Below are positions 35,443 to 44,218 of a stretch of DNA of 64,000 nucleotides, piece by piece (position 1 is the first letter of the stretch; each line of letters starts with the position of its first letter). The position numbers were made by a program, and so were the translations under genes. Below the pieces are notes generated by a model, which was not told the DNA's origin, did no database searches, and saw only the letters and a list, made by a program, of their open reading frames with translations. The stretch lies in assembly GCF_007829875.1 (NCBI RefSeq), contig NZ_VIWV01000002.1, positions 62,001 to 126,000 of the forward strand, written 5' to 3'. This DNA is from Streptomyces capillispiralis. GTDB taxonomy: Bacteria; Actinomycetota; Actinomycetes; Streptomycetales; Streptomycetaceae.

Positions 35443-35444
35443 CG

Positions 35445-35816
35445 TCAGTGCTTTCCGCTGCCCTTGTCGCCCACGGCACCGGTCTGCCCCTTCAGCCGGG
35501 CGATGTCGTCCATCGCCTGGCCCTGGGCGCCCCTGATGCTCTGGAGCTCCTGGAGGTGGCCCTCCACGATGCCGACGAAGGCATCGCTGATGGCGCCGAG
35601 GGCACTGACCACGTACTCGAGGTCCTTCTTGGCCTGCGGTCCCGCCTCCCGGGCGAAGTCGTCGTCGATCCCGTACCACATGGACGTCGGCTGCGTGGCG
35701 GCCACGAAGTCACCGGTCATGCCCCGGATGTCCTTGCCGAGTTCGCGGGCCTCCCTGATGAACGACGCGAGCAGCGCGGGATCGGCCTCGAAGGCCTTGC
35801 CGTATCCGTACGTCAC
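35445..35816 (-). CDS. Small WXG100-like protein, likely partner of the giant protein
   Basis: A 123-aa helical protein of unknown specific function. I chose the GTG at 35,816 because GAGAGGGG lies just upstream and the gene then follows the YbaB-like stop by 4 nt; the longer open frame upstream overlaps that gene in another frame. W47-Y-G49 is literally a W-x-G turn between two predicted helices, as in WXG100/ESX proteins, and the length fits. Its stop is 2 nt before the TTG of the giant gene, so the two are almost certainly co-translated. By analogy with ESX pairs and with CpnT partners it may be the folding or export partner of the giant protein's N-terminal domain; that is inference. Confidence 0.8.
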   Translation of the reverse strand: MTYGYGKAFEADPALLASFIREARELGKDIRGMTGDFVAATQPTSMWYGIDDDFAREAGPQAKKDLEYVVSALGAISDAFVGIVEGHLQELQSIRGAQGQAMDDIARLKGQTGAVGDKGSGKH

Positions 35817-35820
35817 GCGG

Positions 35821-36276
35821 TCAGCCCCTCTCTCCGTCTTCGGTGATCTCGTCGCGCAGTCGGTCGCCCGCCCGCCGACGGGCGTCCGCGCCCTTGTCGA
35901 CCGTGTCCAGCAACGGACCGAAGATGTCGTCCCATTCGACGCCGGAGCCTTCGACGTGGGGCTGGGCACCCGAGGTCTCGGACACAGGGCGGAAGGCTTC
36001 CAGCACCATGTGCGCCATGTCGGCCTGAGCCTGGTGGGCGGCCTCGGCCACGGCCGCCGACAGTTGTGCGGCGCCCATGGTGCGGTACTTGCCGTTCAGG
36101 AACTTCACCTCACCGAGGTGCCCCTGGGAGTCGACGGTGACCTCCACGCTGCGGTCCTTGGACCGGACCGTCACCGTGGCGGTCCTGAGCTGCTGCTGAG
36201 CGTGGTCCACGGCCTGCCTGGTCTCCTCCAGGTGGGCCATGGCCTTGGCCAGCCTTTCCTCGATCGGTTCTGTCAT
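35821..36276 (-). CDS. YbaB/EbfC-family protein in the T7SS operon
   Basis: 151 aa. The ATG at 36,276 (TEPIEERLAKA after Met) is preferred to an upstream in-frame start because the extension is low-complexity Arg/Pro sequence overlapping the preceding gene. An N-terminal helix (residues 5-35), then strands VTVRSKDRSVEVTVDSQG and LGEVKF, then a C-terminal helix match the YbaB/EbfC fold, known as a dimeric nucleoid-associated DNA-binding protein. YbaB-like genes recur beside WXG100 genes in actinobacteria, where their role is unknown. It lies 22 nt after the coiled-coil gene and 4 nt before the W-Y-G gene, so it is in the operon. Confidence 0.8.
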   Translation of the reverse strand: MTEPIEERLAKAMAHLEETRQAVDHAQQQLRTATVTVRSKDRSVEVTVDSQGHLGEVKFLNGKYRTMGAAQLSAAVAEAAHQAQADMAHMVLEAFRPVSETSGAQPHVEGSGVEWDDIFGPLLDTVDKGADARRRAGDRLRDEITEDGERG

Positions 36277-36298
36277 GGCGTGTCTTCCCCTGCTTCCC

Positions 36299-39200
36299 TC
36301 AACGGCCGATCGCCGTAGCGGGGGCGCCGTCCTCGTCGGTGCCCCACACGTCCTCGTCCACGTCGGCCCAGGAGGCCCGTTGGCGGTCGCCGCTCTCCGT
36401 CTGCTGCTGCCCGGGTCCGCCCGCTCCGCCCATGGGAGGGGCGAAGGGGGCACCGCCCATCGTGGCGACGTTGTTGCGGCTCGCCGCGGTCACCGTCTCG
36501 TCCTGGTGTCCGCCCCGGCCGGCGGAGCGTCGAGTGGTGACGGGCTGGCCGTCGTCGGCCATGGCACGGACCCGTTCGCCCTCGCTGCCCGGTCCGCCGC
36601 TGGTCGCCCCGTTGATGCGCGTCCCCATGGGCAGCATCGGCATACCGCCGCCCGCGCCGTTGCCGGCACCCATTCCGTGTTCCGAGGCGTCCGCGGAGTC
36701 GAGCAGGTCGTCGTACAACTCCTCCTCGTAACCGAGGTCGCCGTACGACGGCGAGTAGAGGGAGGATCCGCCGCCGGCTCCCGCGCCAGAGGTTCCGCCG
36801 GGTCCCGTGGGCAGCGTCTGGCCGGGATCGATGGGCGTGCTGACCGTCGTGCCGTCGGGCCGCTGTGTGGTGACCGTGCCGAGGTCGGGGTCGAAGACGC
36901 TGGTGCTCCCGTCGGGGAGCGAGGTGGTGAGCCGGCCGTCCGGACCCAGGGTGGTCGTGCTGCCGTCGCTGTTGGTGATCGACTCCCCCGGCCTCAGGAC
37001 CTCCGCGGACGTGGAACCGTCGGGGTGCGTGGTCACCACCTCCCCGCTGGGGAGGTCGACGGTCCGGGAGGTTCCGTCCGGGTAGTCCAGGGTCACCGAG
37101 CCGTCGGGATTGAGTGTCGTGGTGGCCCCGTCGAGCCCCGGCCCCGAACCACTCGGGAGGTCCAGTCCGCCCGGGAGTCCCGCTCCGGCACCGATTCCGC
37201 CCGCCTGGCGCTCGTAGCGCTCCTGGGCCTCGCGCTGCTGCTGCTCGGCACGGCGTTCCGCTTCCTGCTGCCGCTGCTCCTGCTCGGCCTGGAGCCGCTC
37301 CTGCCGCTCCTCCGCCGCCTGCTGCTGCTCCTCCTGGCGTGCCTGGTACTCGGACTCCGTCCGGATCTGCCGCTGCTCCTGCTCCTGGCGCCGCTGTTCC
37401 TGCTCGGCCTGCAGCTCGTCCTGCTTCTTCTCGGCCTCGCGTTCCTTCTGTTCCTGCTTCTGCTCCTGCTCCGCCTGCTTCTGCTCCTGCTTCTGCTCGG
37501 CGGCGGCCTGCTTCTCCTCGACCTCGCGTTCCTTCTGCTCCTGCTTCTCCTCCTGCTCCTTCTCCTTCGCCTCCTGCTTCTGCTCGGCGGCGGCCTGCTT
37601 CTCCTCCGCCTCCCGCTCCTTCTGGGCCTGCTTCTCCTCCTGCTCCGCCTGCTTCCGCTCGGCGCGTTCCTCGGCCTCCGCCTGCTTCCGCTCGTTCTCC
37701 TGTTCCTTGCGTTCCTGTTCCTTCTTCTGCTGCGCACGATCCAGCGCAGCCTGCTGAGTCAACAACGCCTGCTGCTGGGCGGCCTGAGCTTCCTTCTGCT
37801 CCTGCTTGGCCTCCAGCTCGTCCCGCTTGGTCTCGGCCTCCTTCTGCCTCTGTTCCTGCTTCTGCTCCTGCTCCGCCTGCCTCTGCTCCTGCTTCTGCTC
37901 GGCGGCGGCCTGCTTCTCCTCGGCCTCGCGTTCCTTCTGGGCCTGCTTCTCCTCCTGCTCCTTCTCCTTCGCTTCCTGCTTCTGCTCGGCGGCGGCCTGC
38001 TTCTCCTCGACCTCGCGTTCCTTCTGGGCCTGCTTCTCCTCCTGCTCCTTCTCCTTCGCCTCCTGCTTCCGCTCCGCCTCCGCCTGCTTCTGCTCGGCGC
38101 GCGTTTCGGCCTCCACCTGCTTCTTCTCCGCGCGCGCTTCCGCTTCCGCCTGCTTCCTGTCGGCGCGTTCCTCGGCCTGCTTCTGCTTCTCCTCGGCCCG
38201 CCTCTCCGCCTCCTCCTTCTCCTTCTTGGCGTCGGCCTTCTCGCGTGCCGCTTGGTCGGTGTTGTACTTCTGCGTCAGGTCGACCGTCTCGGTCTGCACC
38301 CTCTTGGGGAACCGCTCGTCGTTGAAGGCGTTCTCGATGTCGATGAGCGCCTGCCGGCCGGCGGTGGCGAGGACGTCCTTCACCGACTTCTGCCATCGCC
38401 TGATGGCCTCTTCGCCGATCTTCTTCCACGTCTCCTTCTGCTCCAGCGGCCCGAACGCACGGGCCCCGCCGTAGAAGCCGGGCGATTTGACGTAGTGGTA
38501 GCCGCCGCCCACGCCACGAGGGTTGTGAAAGTGTTTGAAGCGGACCTTGGTGATGTTGTGGTACCAGACCTCGTCGGTCACTTCGAGCAGCACGTCGTGG
38601 AGCCAGCGCAGCGGGTTGCCCATGTAGAGCTGCCAGGTGTTCCAGGAGCTCCACAGGCGCTGGGCGGCACCCTGTACCTCCCTGCGGAACGCACGCAGGT
38701 CGTTGCCGTGGACGGAACCCGCGGACCCCGAGGCGGGGAACTGCTCGCTGTAGGCGTCGTAGTTGCGGGCGAGGGCGTGCACGAGGTCCCGGAAGACGCC
38801 GGCCGCCTGTCCCTTCCACGACGCGTCCTGCTTGCCGAGGTCGAACTCCCAGTCCTTGAGGTCGCGGGCACGCTGCTGGAAGAACTGGGCGACGCGGTCG
38901 AACGCCTCGGCGTTCATGTCGAAGGACCGCAGGTCGACCACGTCCGCGTCGGTGACCGGCAGGTCGTTCCACGAGAATCCTCGGGTGTTGCCGGTGGCAA
39001 GCAGGTGGTTCAGAGCCTCGCCGCCCCCGTAGCTGTACTGCGCCAGGGCCTTGTTGCTCCAGACGGTGTCCTTGGACTGGCCCTGGAAGTCACGGCCGAG
39101 CCCGCTGCGGAACTCGCTGCCCATCACCACACCACCGGCCGGGACGTCGAGGCTGGTGGTTCCCAGCAGGGTGACCCTGGCCTTCTTCATCTTGACCTCG

Positions 39201-39511
39201 GTGTTGACCCCGGCGTCGCCGATGGCCCCCTTCTTGCCCGAGTAGAACGGGACGACGAAGTCGGTGTTCTCGACGCGCCACCCGGAGTTCTGCTGCCGCC
39301 ACTCCAGCTGGTCGACGGCGTCGACGATGGCGTCGGGGGGATAGCCGTCGTAGTCCGAGAACTCGACCCTCATCAGCGGGATGCTGTCGTTGCCCAGCAG
39401 CCGGCCGAACAGCGTTTCACGGGCCGGCATCGTGTAACCCGTCAGGACCTTGACGGCGGTGTGCCAGTAGTCGTCGACGGAGTCTGCCGGGAATACGACG
39501 TTGTCGGCCAC
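36299..39511 (-). CDS. Large coiled-coil T7SS-associated protein (AAWKG-like)
   Basis: 1,070 aa from a GTG start with GGAGG 9 nt upstream. Residues 1-400 are a mixed globular region containing DASWKGQAAGVF, the motif by which NCBI names AAWKG family proteins of Streptomyces (from memory). Residues about 405-770 are an extreme Gln/Glu/Lys/Ala coiled coil built of repeated blocks such as EEKQAQKEREAEEKQAAAEQ. Residues about 795-885 are a DG-rich repeat (PDGS, PDGT about every 10-15 residues), and the tail is Gly-rich and disordered. No signal peptide. The coiled coil could span about 50 nm, so a tether or secreted substrate role is possible; function unknown. It sits in the T7SS operon between the 166-aa and YbaB-like genes. 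Confidence 0.85.
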   Translation of the reverse strand: MADNVVFPADSVDDYWHTAVKVLTGYTMPARETLFGRLLGNDSIPLMRVEFSDYDGYPPDAIVDAVDQLEWRQQNSGWRVENTDFVVPFYSGKKGAIGDAGVNTEVKMKKARVTLLGTTSLDVPAGGVVMGSEFRSGLGRDFQGQSKDTVWSNKALAQYSYGGGEALNHLLATGNTRGFSWNDLPVTDADVVDLRSFDMNAEAFDRVAQFFQQRARDLKDWEFDLGKQDASWKGQAAGVFRDLVHALARNYDAYSEQFPASGSAGSVHGNDLRAFRREVQGAAQRLWSSWNTWQLYMGNPLRWLHDVLLEVTDEVWYHNITKVRFKHFHNPRGVGGGYHYVKSPGFYGGARAFGPLEQKETWKKIGEEAIRRWQKSVKDVLATAGRQALIDIENAFNDERFPKRVQTETVDLTQKYNTDQAAREKADAKKEKEEAERRAEEKQKQAEERADRKQAEAEARAEKKQVEAETRAEQKQAEAERKQEAKEKEQEEKQAQKEREVEEKQAAAEQKQEAKEKEQEEKQAQKEREAEEKQAAAEQKQEQRQAEQEQKQEQRQKEAETKRDELEAKQEQKEAQAAQQQALLTQQAALDRAQQKKEQERKEQENERKQAEAEERAERKQAEQEEKQAQKEREAEEKQAAAEQKQEAKEKEQEEKQEQKEREVEEKQAAAEQKQEQKQAEQEQKQEQKEREAEKKQDELQAEQEQRRQEQEQRQIRTESEYQARQEEQQQAAEERQERLQAEQEQRQQEAERRAEQQQREAQERYERQAGGIGAGAGLPGGLDLPSGSGPGLDGATTTLNPDGSVTLDYPDGTSRTVDLPSGEVVTTHPDGSTSAEVLRPGESITNSDGSTTTLGPDGRLTTSLPDGSTSVFDPDLGTVTTQRPDGTTVSTPIDPGQTLPTGPGGTSGAGAGGGSSLYSPSYGDLGYEEELYDDLLDSADASEHGMGAGNGAGGGMPMLPMGTRINGATSGGPGSEGERVRAMADDGQPVTTRRSAGRGGHQDETVTAASRNNVATMGGAPFAPPMGGAGGPGQQQTESGDRQRASWADVDEDVWGTDEDGAPATAIGR
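37430..38120 (-). repeat. Internal coiled-coil coding repeats of the 1,070-aa protein
   Basis: Near-identical DNA blocks encoding the Gln/Glu/Lys-rich coiled coil recur near 37,498, 37,588, 37,903 and 37,990. They are long enough to allow slippage or recombination-driven length variation of the coil. Confidence 0.7.
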
Positions 39512-39588
39512 GTTGGGGGTCCTCCGGGTGACGGGTCAGTGCGGGGCGGGGTGCGACCGGGCGGGCTACGGCGGCCGGGCGGGACGGA

Positions 39589-40089
39589 TCAGTCCTTGTC
39601 CTTGCCCCCGCCGGCGCGCTGCCCGCCGCTCAGACCGGACTGGACGTCCTCGAAGACGTCGAGGAACTCCTGGCCGTCGATCTCGACGAGGCTCTTGTTC
39701 TGCGCGGTGAACAGCGTGTCGATCGTCGTCTGCAGGTTGTCCACCAGGTCCTTGAACAGCTTGCTCTGCTGTTCGTAGACCTCGATCAGCTCCTCGGCCG
39801 TCTTGCCGATGGCCTGGTTCAGCTTCTCGCCCTTGCCGTGCAGGTGCTCCGCCTTGACCATCTGCCCGATGCCGAGCGGCCGCTGGGAGCCGTAGGCCTC
39901 GAACTCCTGCTTGCTGGTGATGTCCGTCTGCCTGATCAGAGTGCCCATCGCGGGCCCGAGGACCGGGTCGTCCAGCGCGATCCGGCGCACGTCCTCCTGG
40001 AAGGGCAGCACGCGGTTCTCCAGGAACGCCTGGAGACCGGCCTTGTCCATGGCGAGCTTGCCGGTCTTCGGATTCGGGTCTTCTGCCAC
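39589..40089 (-). CDS. T7SS-associated helical protein of unknown function
   Basis: 166 aa from a GTG start with AAGGAG 7 nt upstream. Predicted mostly helical, with a C-terminal Gly/Lys/Asp-rich tail. I recognise no named family. Central residues about 85-130 (LNQAIGKTAEELIEVYEQQS onward) form a long amphipathic helix typical of WXG100 or LXG-type helical hairpins, but no clear W-x-G turn is visible. It lies 62 nt after the second WXG100 gene and 77 nt before the coiled-coil gene in the same operon. It may be another ESX-type partner or a secreted substrate. Confidence 0.8.
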   Translation of the reverse strand: MAEDPNPKTGKLAMDKAGLQAFLENRVLPFQEDVRRIALDDPVLGPAMGTLIRQTDITSKQEFEAYGSQRPLGIGQMVKAEHLHGKGEKLNQAIGKTAEELIEVYEQQSKLFKDLVDNLQTTIDTLFTAQNKSLVEIDGQEFLDVFEDVQSGLSGGQRAGGGKDKD

Positions 40090-40151
40090 GGCACGTCTCC
40101 TTGAGTCGGGTCACCCGGGCGCGGTGGGGGTGGACGGTCCCCCGCGGGCGG

Positions 40152-40472
40152 TCAACGGCCGATCTTCACCGAGTCCCACATCTGGGTCAGGGACCGCTCG
40201 CTGTACTGGTAGTTCTCCGACACCGACGTCAGCAGGCCCGAGTGCTTGGTCAGCAGCTCCTCCATGGCCTTGACGGCGTTGTCCCAGGCCTGCTGCTTGC
40301 GGTCGTAGACATCCCGGTCGTCACCGATCCAGGAATTGCGGAGCGCGTTGAGCTCCATCTCCAGGTTGGAGAGCGTCAGAGCGATCGCCTTGGTCTGACT
40401 GATCATGTCGTCGGCGGCGTTGCTCATCTGCGAGTAGTCGACGTAGATGTAGCCGTCCGTGTAGTCACTCAT
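40152..40472 (-). CDS. WXG100-family ESX protein
   Basis: 106 aa, standard WXG100 length. A helical hairpin with the turn motif W48-I-G50 and a C-terminal Y88-x-x-x-E92 element, close to the YxxxD/E general T7 secretion signal of ESX substrates. No signal peptide, as expected for T7SS substrates. It is adjacent to a second small ESX-like gene 64 nt upstream, so the two probably form the usual heterodimer. Gene symbol withheld because the EsxA/EsxB orthology cannot be settled by eye. Confidence 0.92.
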   Translation of the reverse strand: MSDYTDGYIYVDYSQMSNAADDMISQTKAIALTLSNLEMELNALRNSWIGDDRDVYDRKQQAWDNAVKAMEELLTKHSGLLTSVSENYQYSERSLTQMWDSVKIGR

Positions 40473-40536
40473 GGTCTGTCCTCGAGTCGCGTCGGATGCG
40501 AACGGTGGGGAGTCGGGGCTGCGCGCGGCGGGGGCG

Positions 40537-40878
40537 TCAGCCGGTCAGCGCGTCGAAGACGGCGTCCGACTGGGCGTACGCGCGGTTGATCTCCTCGTTC
40601 GAGGCGCCCTGCTGCTTGCCGTGCTCCGTGAGCGTCTGGTTGAGCGTCTCGATCATGTCCTGGACATTGACGAGGATGACGTCGGCCTTCTCCTCCCACG
40701 CGGTCACGAGGTCCCTGAACGCACCACCGTCGCTGCCCTTGTAGTGGGTCATCAGGGTGGTCTTGGTGCCCTCCACGTCCTGGCGGCACTTCATGACACC
40801 GGTGAAGGCCATTTCCAGCGCCTGGACACCGTTGCGTGTCGCGGACTCCTCAGACTGCTGCATTCCGTTGACGGCCAT
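40537..40878 (-). CDS. WXG100-like ESX protein with Y-K-G turn
   Basis: 113 aa; start ATG with GAGAGGG upstream. A helix-turn-helix hairpin where Y46-K-G48 replaces the canonical W-x-G, and a clear C-terminal Y101-A-Q-S-D105, an exact YxxxD T7 secretion motif. Together with the 106-aa neighbour this gives the pair one W-x-G protein and one YxxxD protein. It lies 80 nt downstream of eccB in the same operon. Confidence 0.9.
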   Translation of the reverse strand: MAVNGMQQSEESATRNGVQALEMAFTGVMKCRQDVEGTKTTLMTHYKGSDGGAFRDLVTAWEEKADVILVNVQDMIETLNQTLTEHGKQQGASNEEINRAYAQSDAVFDALTG

Positions 40879-40958
40879 CGCCAGCCCTCTCGTCGTTCGG
40901 TCCGGGGAGGCAGATGCTATGCACGGCGGACGAGGAGCCCAGCGAATCTGACTTGGCG

Positions 40959-42452
40959 TCAGGTTGTATCCGCGTTGCTTTTCTTCTCCCCCCAGGCGCA
41001 GCGCGGGGAGGTCACCTGCGCCCGGCCGGTCTCGGCCGCCTCGGGATGCAGGTCCGGGCCGGACGGAAGCATCGCCAGCATCAGTGCCGGTATCGCGTTG
41101 CGGGTCACGTCCTGGTACCCGAACGCCTCCACGGCCTCCTTGGTGGACAGGCGGTACTTCACCCCCGTCTCGGTGACGAGGTACACCGTGCCGCCCACGT
41201 CGCCGCCGGCGGCACCCACGGCACGCACCAGGGCGCCGCGTCCCGGCGGCACCGTGACCCGGTCCACGGGCAGGCAGGCGGCGGAGGACACCCCGGAGGC
41301 GTGCTGGGCGACCGGGCCGAGGCCCTGGGTGGCGGCCAGGGAGACACCGACGCGCGTGCCGTCCCCGGCCGGGGTCACGAAGGCGCAGGGCGTCCGGTCG
41401 CCGGGAACGGCCACGGCCTTCGGAGGGCTCTTCGGGAATGCTCCCGGGCCGGCCGGCGTCCCGGTCGTCGCGGCCACGTTGCCCTGGAGTACCTCCGAGT
41501 TGAGCGGCAGGGGCTTGGGCGCCGCTCCGCCGTACGCCTTCTCGCGGGTGCGCGGGTCACCGAGCAGCAGGGCGAGTTCGGTGGCGGTGAGCGGCGCGAG
41601 ACCGTCCTCGCGCAGGACGTAGTGGCGTTCCTCGGCGCCCGGCACGGCCAGGACGAAGACCTGGCCGACGGTGGTTCCGGCGCCGCCGAGGCTCCGGCCG
41701 GGCGTGCCCAGGCCGGGGATGTCGGGCGGGGCGAGGTCCGGTCCCGCCGGCAGGGCGTTGAGGAAGGCGGCCGACACGGGAACGGGCCGCACGGAGGCGT
41801 ACCCGAGGGCCTCCTCGGCCGCGGCCTCGGTGTCCAGCCGCAGCCGGCTGCCCTGCCAGAGCAGGTACTCGGTACCGTCCGGGGCGGCGACCAGCAGGCC
41901 CTCGTCCGCACCGAGACTCTCGCCGTCCGTGTCGTGGGCGACCGCGAGCGTGGTGGTCACGCGGTCGACGGCGCCGGACGCCTTCATCGTGTGGGTGGCG
42001 CACACCTGCCAGGGGGAGTCGGACAGGTCACCGGCGGCGGGCAGGTCGTCGGGCGCGCCCGGTATGCCCACCGGTGTGCCGCGCGGTGTGCCCTTGAGGG
42101 ATGAGGAGCCCACCGTGGTGGTCTCCAGACCGGCGCCGCCGAGCAGCCGGGCGGAGGCGTAGTTGCGCACCGGGCGCAGTCTGCCGTCGAGGTACAGGTA
42201 CCGGGTTCCGGTGTTCTTGTCGACGATCAGGCCGCCGGAGGTGCGCCAGGAGTCCTGCTTGCCGGGGCTGATCAGCCCTATGACGAAGGCTCCGGCGGCC
42301 ACCAGTACGGCGATGATCACGCCGATGGCGATGCCGCGGTTCGTGCGCCCCTGGGGGCTCTCGGGTGCGTCCGGGTCGGAGCGCAGCATGCTCGAGGTCA
42401 GCCTGCCCATCAGGAACATGTGGGCCTGGACCTGGTCGCGTTTGTTCTGCAT
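40959..42452 (-). CDS. eccB: T7SS membrane core protein EccB
   Basis: 497 aa. The ATG at 42,452 begins MQNKRDQVQAHMFLMGRL, the conserved EccB opening (RDQVQAHxF...RL); a longer frame upstream is ignored because it is low-complexity and overlaps the eccD end. A single transmembrane helix lies at about residues 42-62 (IGVIIAVLVAAGAFVIGL), followed by a large extracytoplasmic domain with the repeated V-K-Y-x-L-S and P-x-G-x-L-x-P elements of the EccB periplasmic repeats. EccB forms the external part of the ESX membrane complex. 40 nt after eccD. Confidence 0.93.
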   Translation of the reverse strand: MQNKRDQVQAHMFLMGRLTSSMLRSDPDAPESPQGRTNRGIAIGVIIAVLVAAGAFVIGLISPGKQDSWRTSGGLIVDKNTGTRYLYLDGRLRPVRNYASARLLGGAGLETTTVGSSSLKGTPRGTPVGIPGAPDDLPAAGDLSDSPWQVCATHTMKASGAVDRVTTTLAVAHDTDGESLGADEGLLVAAPDGTEYLLWQGSRLRLDTEAAAEEALGYASVRPVPVSAAFLNALPAGPDLAPPDIPGLGTPGRSLGGAGTTVGQVFVLAVPGAEERHYVLREDGLAPLTATELALLLGDPRTREKAYGGAAPKPLPLNSEVLQGNVAATTGTPAGPGAFPKSPPKAVAVPGDRTPCAFVTPAGDGTRVGVSLAATQGLGPVAQHASGVSSAACLPVDRVTVPPGRGALVRAVGAAGGDVGGTVYLVTETGVKYRLSTKEAVEAFGYQDVTRNAIPALMLAMLPSGPDLHPEAAETGRAQVTSPRCAWGEKKSNADTT

Positions 42453-42492
42453 GGGCTCGTGAGTCCTTGGAATCGTGCGGTGCGGGCGGGCG

Positions 42493-43893
42493 TCAGGCGT
42501 TGAGGGCGCGCAGCCAGCCGAAGACGCCGAGCACCCACAGGGCGAGCGGCAGCATGCTGATGGCCATGGCGGAGTGGAGGAGTTCGGCGGCACGGCCCCA
42601 GTAGGGCACCAGCCGTCGGCCCGGCACGGTCCAGGAGGCGATGGCCAGGGCGGCGGCGACCGCGACGAGTCCGGCGGCCAGCAGCAGGCGTGCGGCGGGG
42701 CCGGCCGAGCCCGCCGTGTCCTGGACGAGCAGCGCCCCGCCCCAGACGCCCGCGGCGACCAGTGACAGGCGCTGCAAGGTGTTGCCCAGCCCCCGGCTGT
42801 GCAGCACCAGCAGCACCGACAGGGCCGACATGGTGAGGACGGCGGGCAGGGCGGGCCGGTGGGAGAGCCCCAGCAGGCAGGCTCCGCACACCGCCGCGGT
42901 GGCCGCGTACAGGCCGGTCATCCAGCCGTCCGCGGCCACGGTGCGGCCGGCCACCACGGACGGGGAGTGCGGCTCGATGCCCTCCTGCAGCTGCTGCGCG
43001 TTGGTGGGCAGAGGAGGCATGCGCATGCCGGAGAGCCGGAAGGACATCGAGGGCACGAACGCGCCGAAGAGGACCGCGGCGAGCGCGACGAGGGCCGCCA
43101 CGTGGTGCGGGCCGAGATCGGTGGCGATCATCAGCGCGCCGGCGCCCACCGCCGCGACGGCGACCACCACCACGGCCAGGAACAGGGCGGCGCAGGCCGC
43201 GACGGCGGCGACGGCGATCATGGCGCCGCCCGCCGCGGCCGCGCCGGCGGCGAGCAGCCGGGACCCCAGCACCTCGTAGTGGTCGGGTCCGCCGAGGCTG
43301 CCCCCGGGAAGCAGCCAGCCGACGGCGGCGAAGTAGGGCGCGGCGGCGAAGCCCAAGGCCGCGCCCGCCTCGGCGTCGCCGACGGCACGGCTGGCCGAAC
43401 CGGCGCCGGCGAGCAGCAGCAGGCCCGCCGCCGCTGCCGCGAGGGCGCGCAGGTGCGCGGGGGGACCGGGCAGGGCGAGCACCGTCAGCCCCGCCGCGAG
43501 CACGAGGACGAGCAGGCCGAGCAGGACCCGGCGGGACACGGACACGCTCCAGCCGAAGGGGCGGTCCTGCATGGTGTCGGCGATGCCGTCGACCAGATCG
43601 TCCAGGACGACCTCGGGCAGGGCGTCGGTGCGGGGACGCAGGTAGAGCGTCTCGCCGTCGAGCAGTCCGAGCGAGCCGAGGCTCGCGCCCTCCTCGAAGG
43701 GCGGCCCGCCCAGGCGTTGCAGCACCCAGCCGCCGTGCTCCAGGCCTTCTTCGGCGAGGCCGTCGCCGGCGTAACTCACGAGGGTGGGGAGGAGGTCGAC
43801 GACCGGCACGTCGGAAGGGACGGCCAGATCGACGGACTTCGCCGGCGCGTGCACGGTGACACGGCACAGGCCTGACGTGGTGGTGTCGGTCAT
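42493..43893 (-). CDS. eccD: T7SS membrane channel component EccD
   Basis: 466 aa. The ATG at 43,893 (MTDTTTSGLCRVTVHAP) is preferred, as the upstream extension is not conserved in character. Residues about 8-95 form the cytoplasmic ubiquitin-like domain (CRVTVHAP...VDLAVPSDVPVVDLLPTLV), and the remainder contains about 11 hydrophobic helices. EccD dimers form most of the transmembrane core of the ESX complex. First gene of the T7SS operon; diverges from eccC. Confidence 0.93.
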   Translation of the reverse strand: MTDTTTSGLCRVTVHAPAKSVDLAVPSDVPVVDLLPTLVSYAGDGLAEEGLEHGGWVLQRLGGPPFEEGASLGSLGLLDGETLYLRPRTDALPEVVLDDLVDGIADTMQDRPFGWSVSVSRRVLLGLLVLVLAAGLTVLALPGPPAHLRALAAAAAGLLLLAGAGSASRAVGDAEAGAALGFAAAPYFAAVGWLLPGGSLGGPDHYEVLGSRLLAAGAAAAGGAMIAVAAVAACAALFLAVVVVAVAAVGAGALMIATDLGPHHVAALVALAAVLFGAFVPSMSFRLSGMRMPPLPTNAQQLQEGIEPHSPSVVAGRTVAADGWMTGLYAATAAVCGACLLGLSHRPALPAVLTMSALSVLLVLHSRGLGNTLQRLSLVAAGVWGGALLVQDTAGSAGPAARLLLAAGLVAVAAALAIASWTVPGRRLVPYWGRAAELLHSAMAISMLPLALWVLGVFGWLRALNA

Positions 43894-44218
43894 GAGGGAG
43901 AACTCACGCTTCGTTCGTCGGGAGACACTGGTCTCCGGCGGATCGATCGTTGGACGTGTGCGCGCATCGGGCTGCACACTGCATGCTGAACCGGTTCCTC
44001 GCGTACATCCGTCCGAGCGAACCGTGAGACGGATCGTAGACTGCTCGCGGCCGGTGAGGTTTCAGCCCGGTGTCCGGTCACGACAGTGCCCGCCGCCTCT
44101 TCCGCGTGCCTGAATTCGCGTGCCGTCCCCCCGCGTTGTCCCCGGGCGGCGTCCCTCGTTCCCTGTATCCGTGTCGCGCCGGGTCCGTCCCGGGCAGCAG
44201 TCCGAAGGAGAGCGCTCC
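43894..44218. promoter_or_regulatory. Divergent eccD/eccC intergenic region (325 bp)
   Basis: The region must hold the promoters for both T7SS transcription units. I find no convincing -35/-10 pair; a TAGACT at 44,037-44,042 is the best -10-like element for eccC but lacks a good -35. A perfect inverted repeat GGAGAC-ACTG-GTCTCC (43,921-43,936) lies 28 nt before the eccD start and could be an operator or a leader hairpin. Confidence 0.4.
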
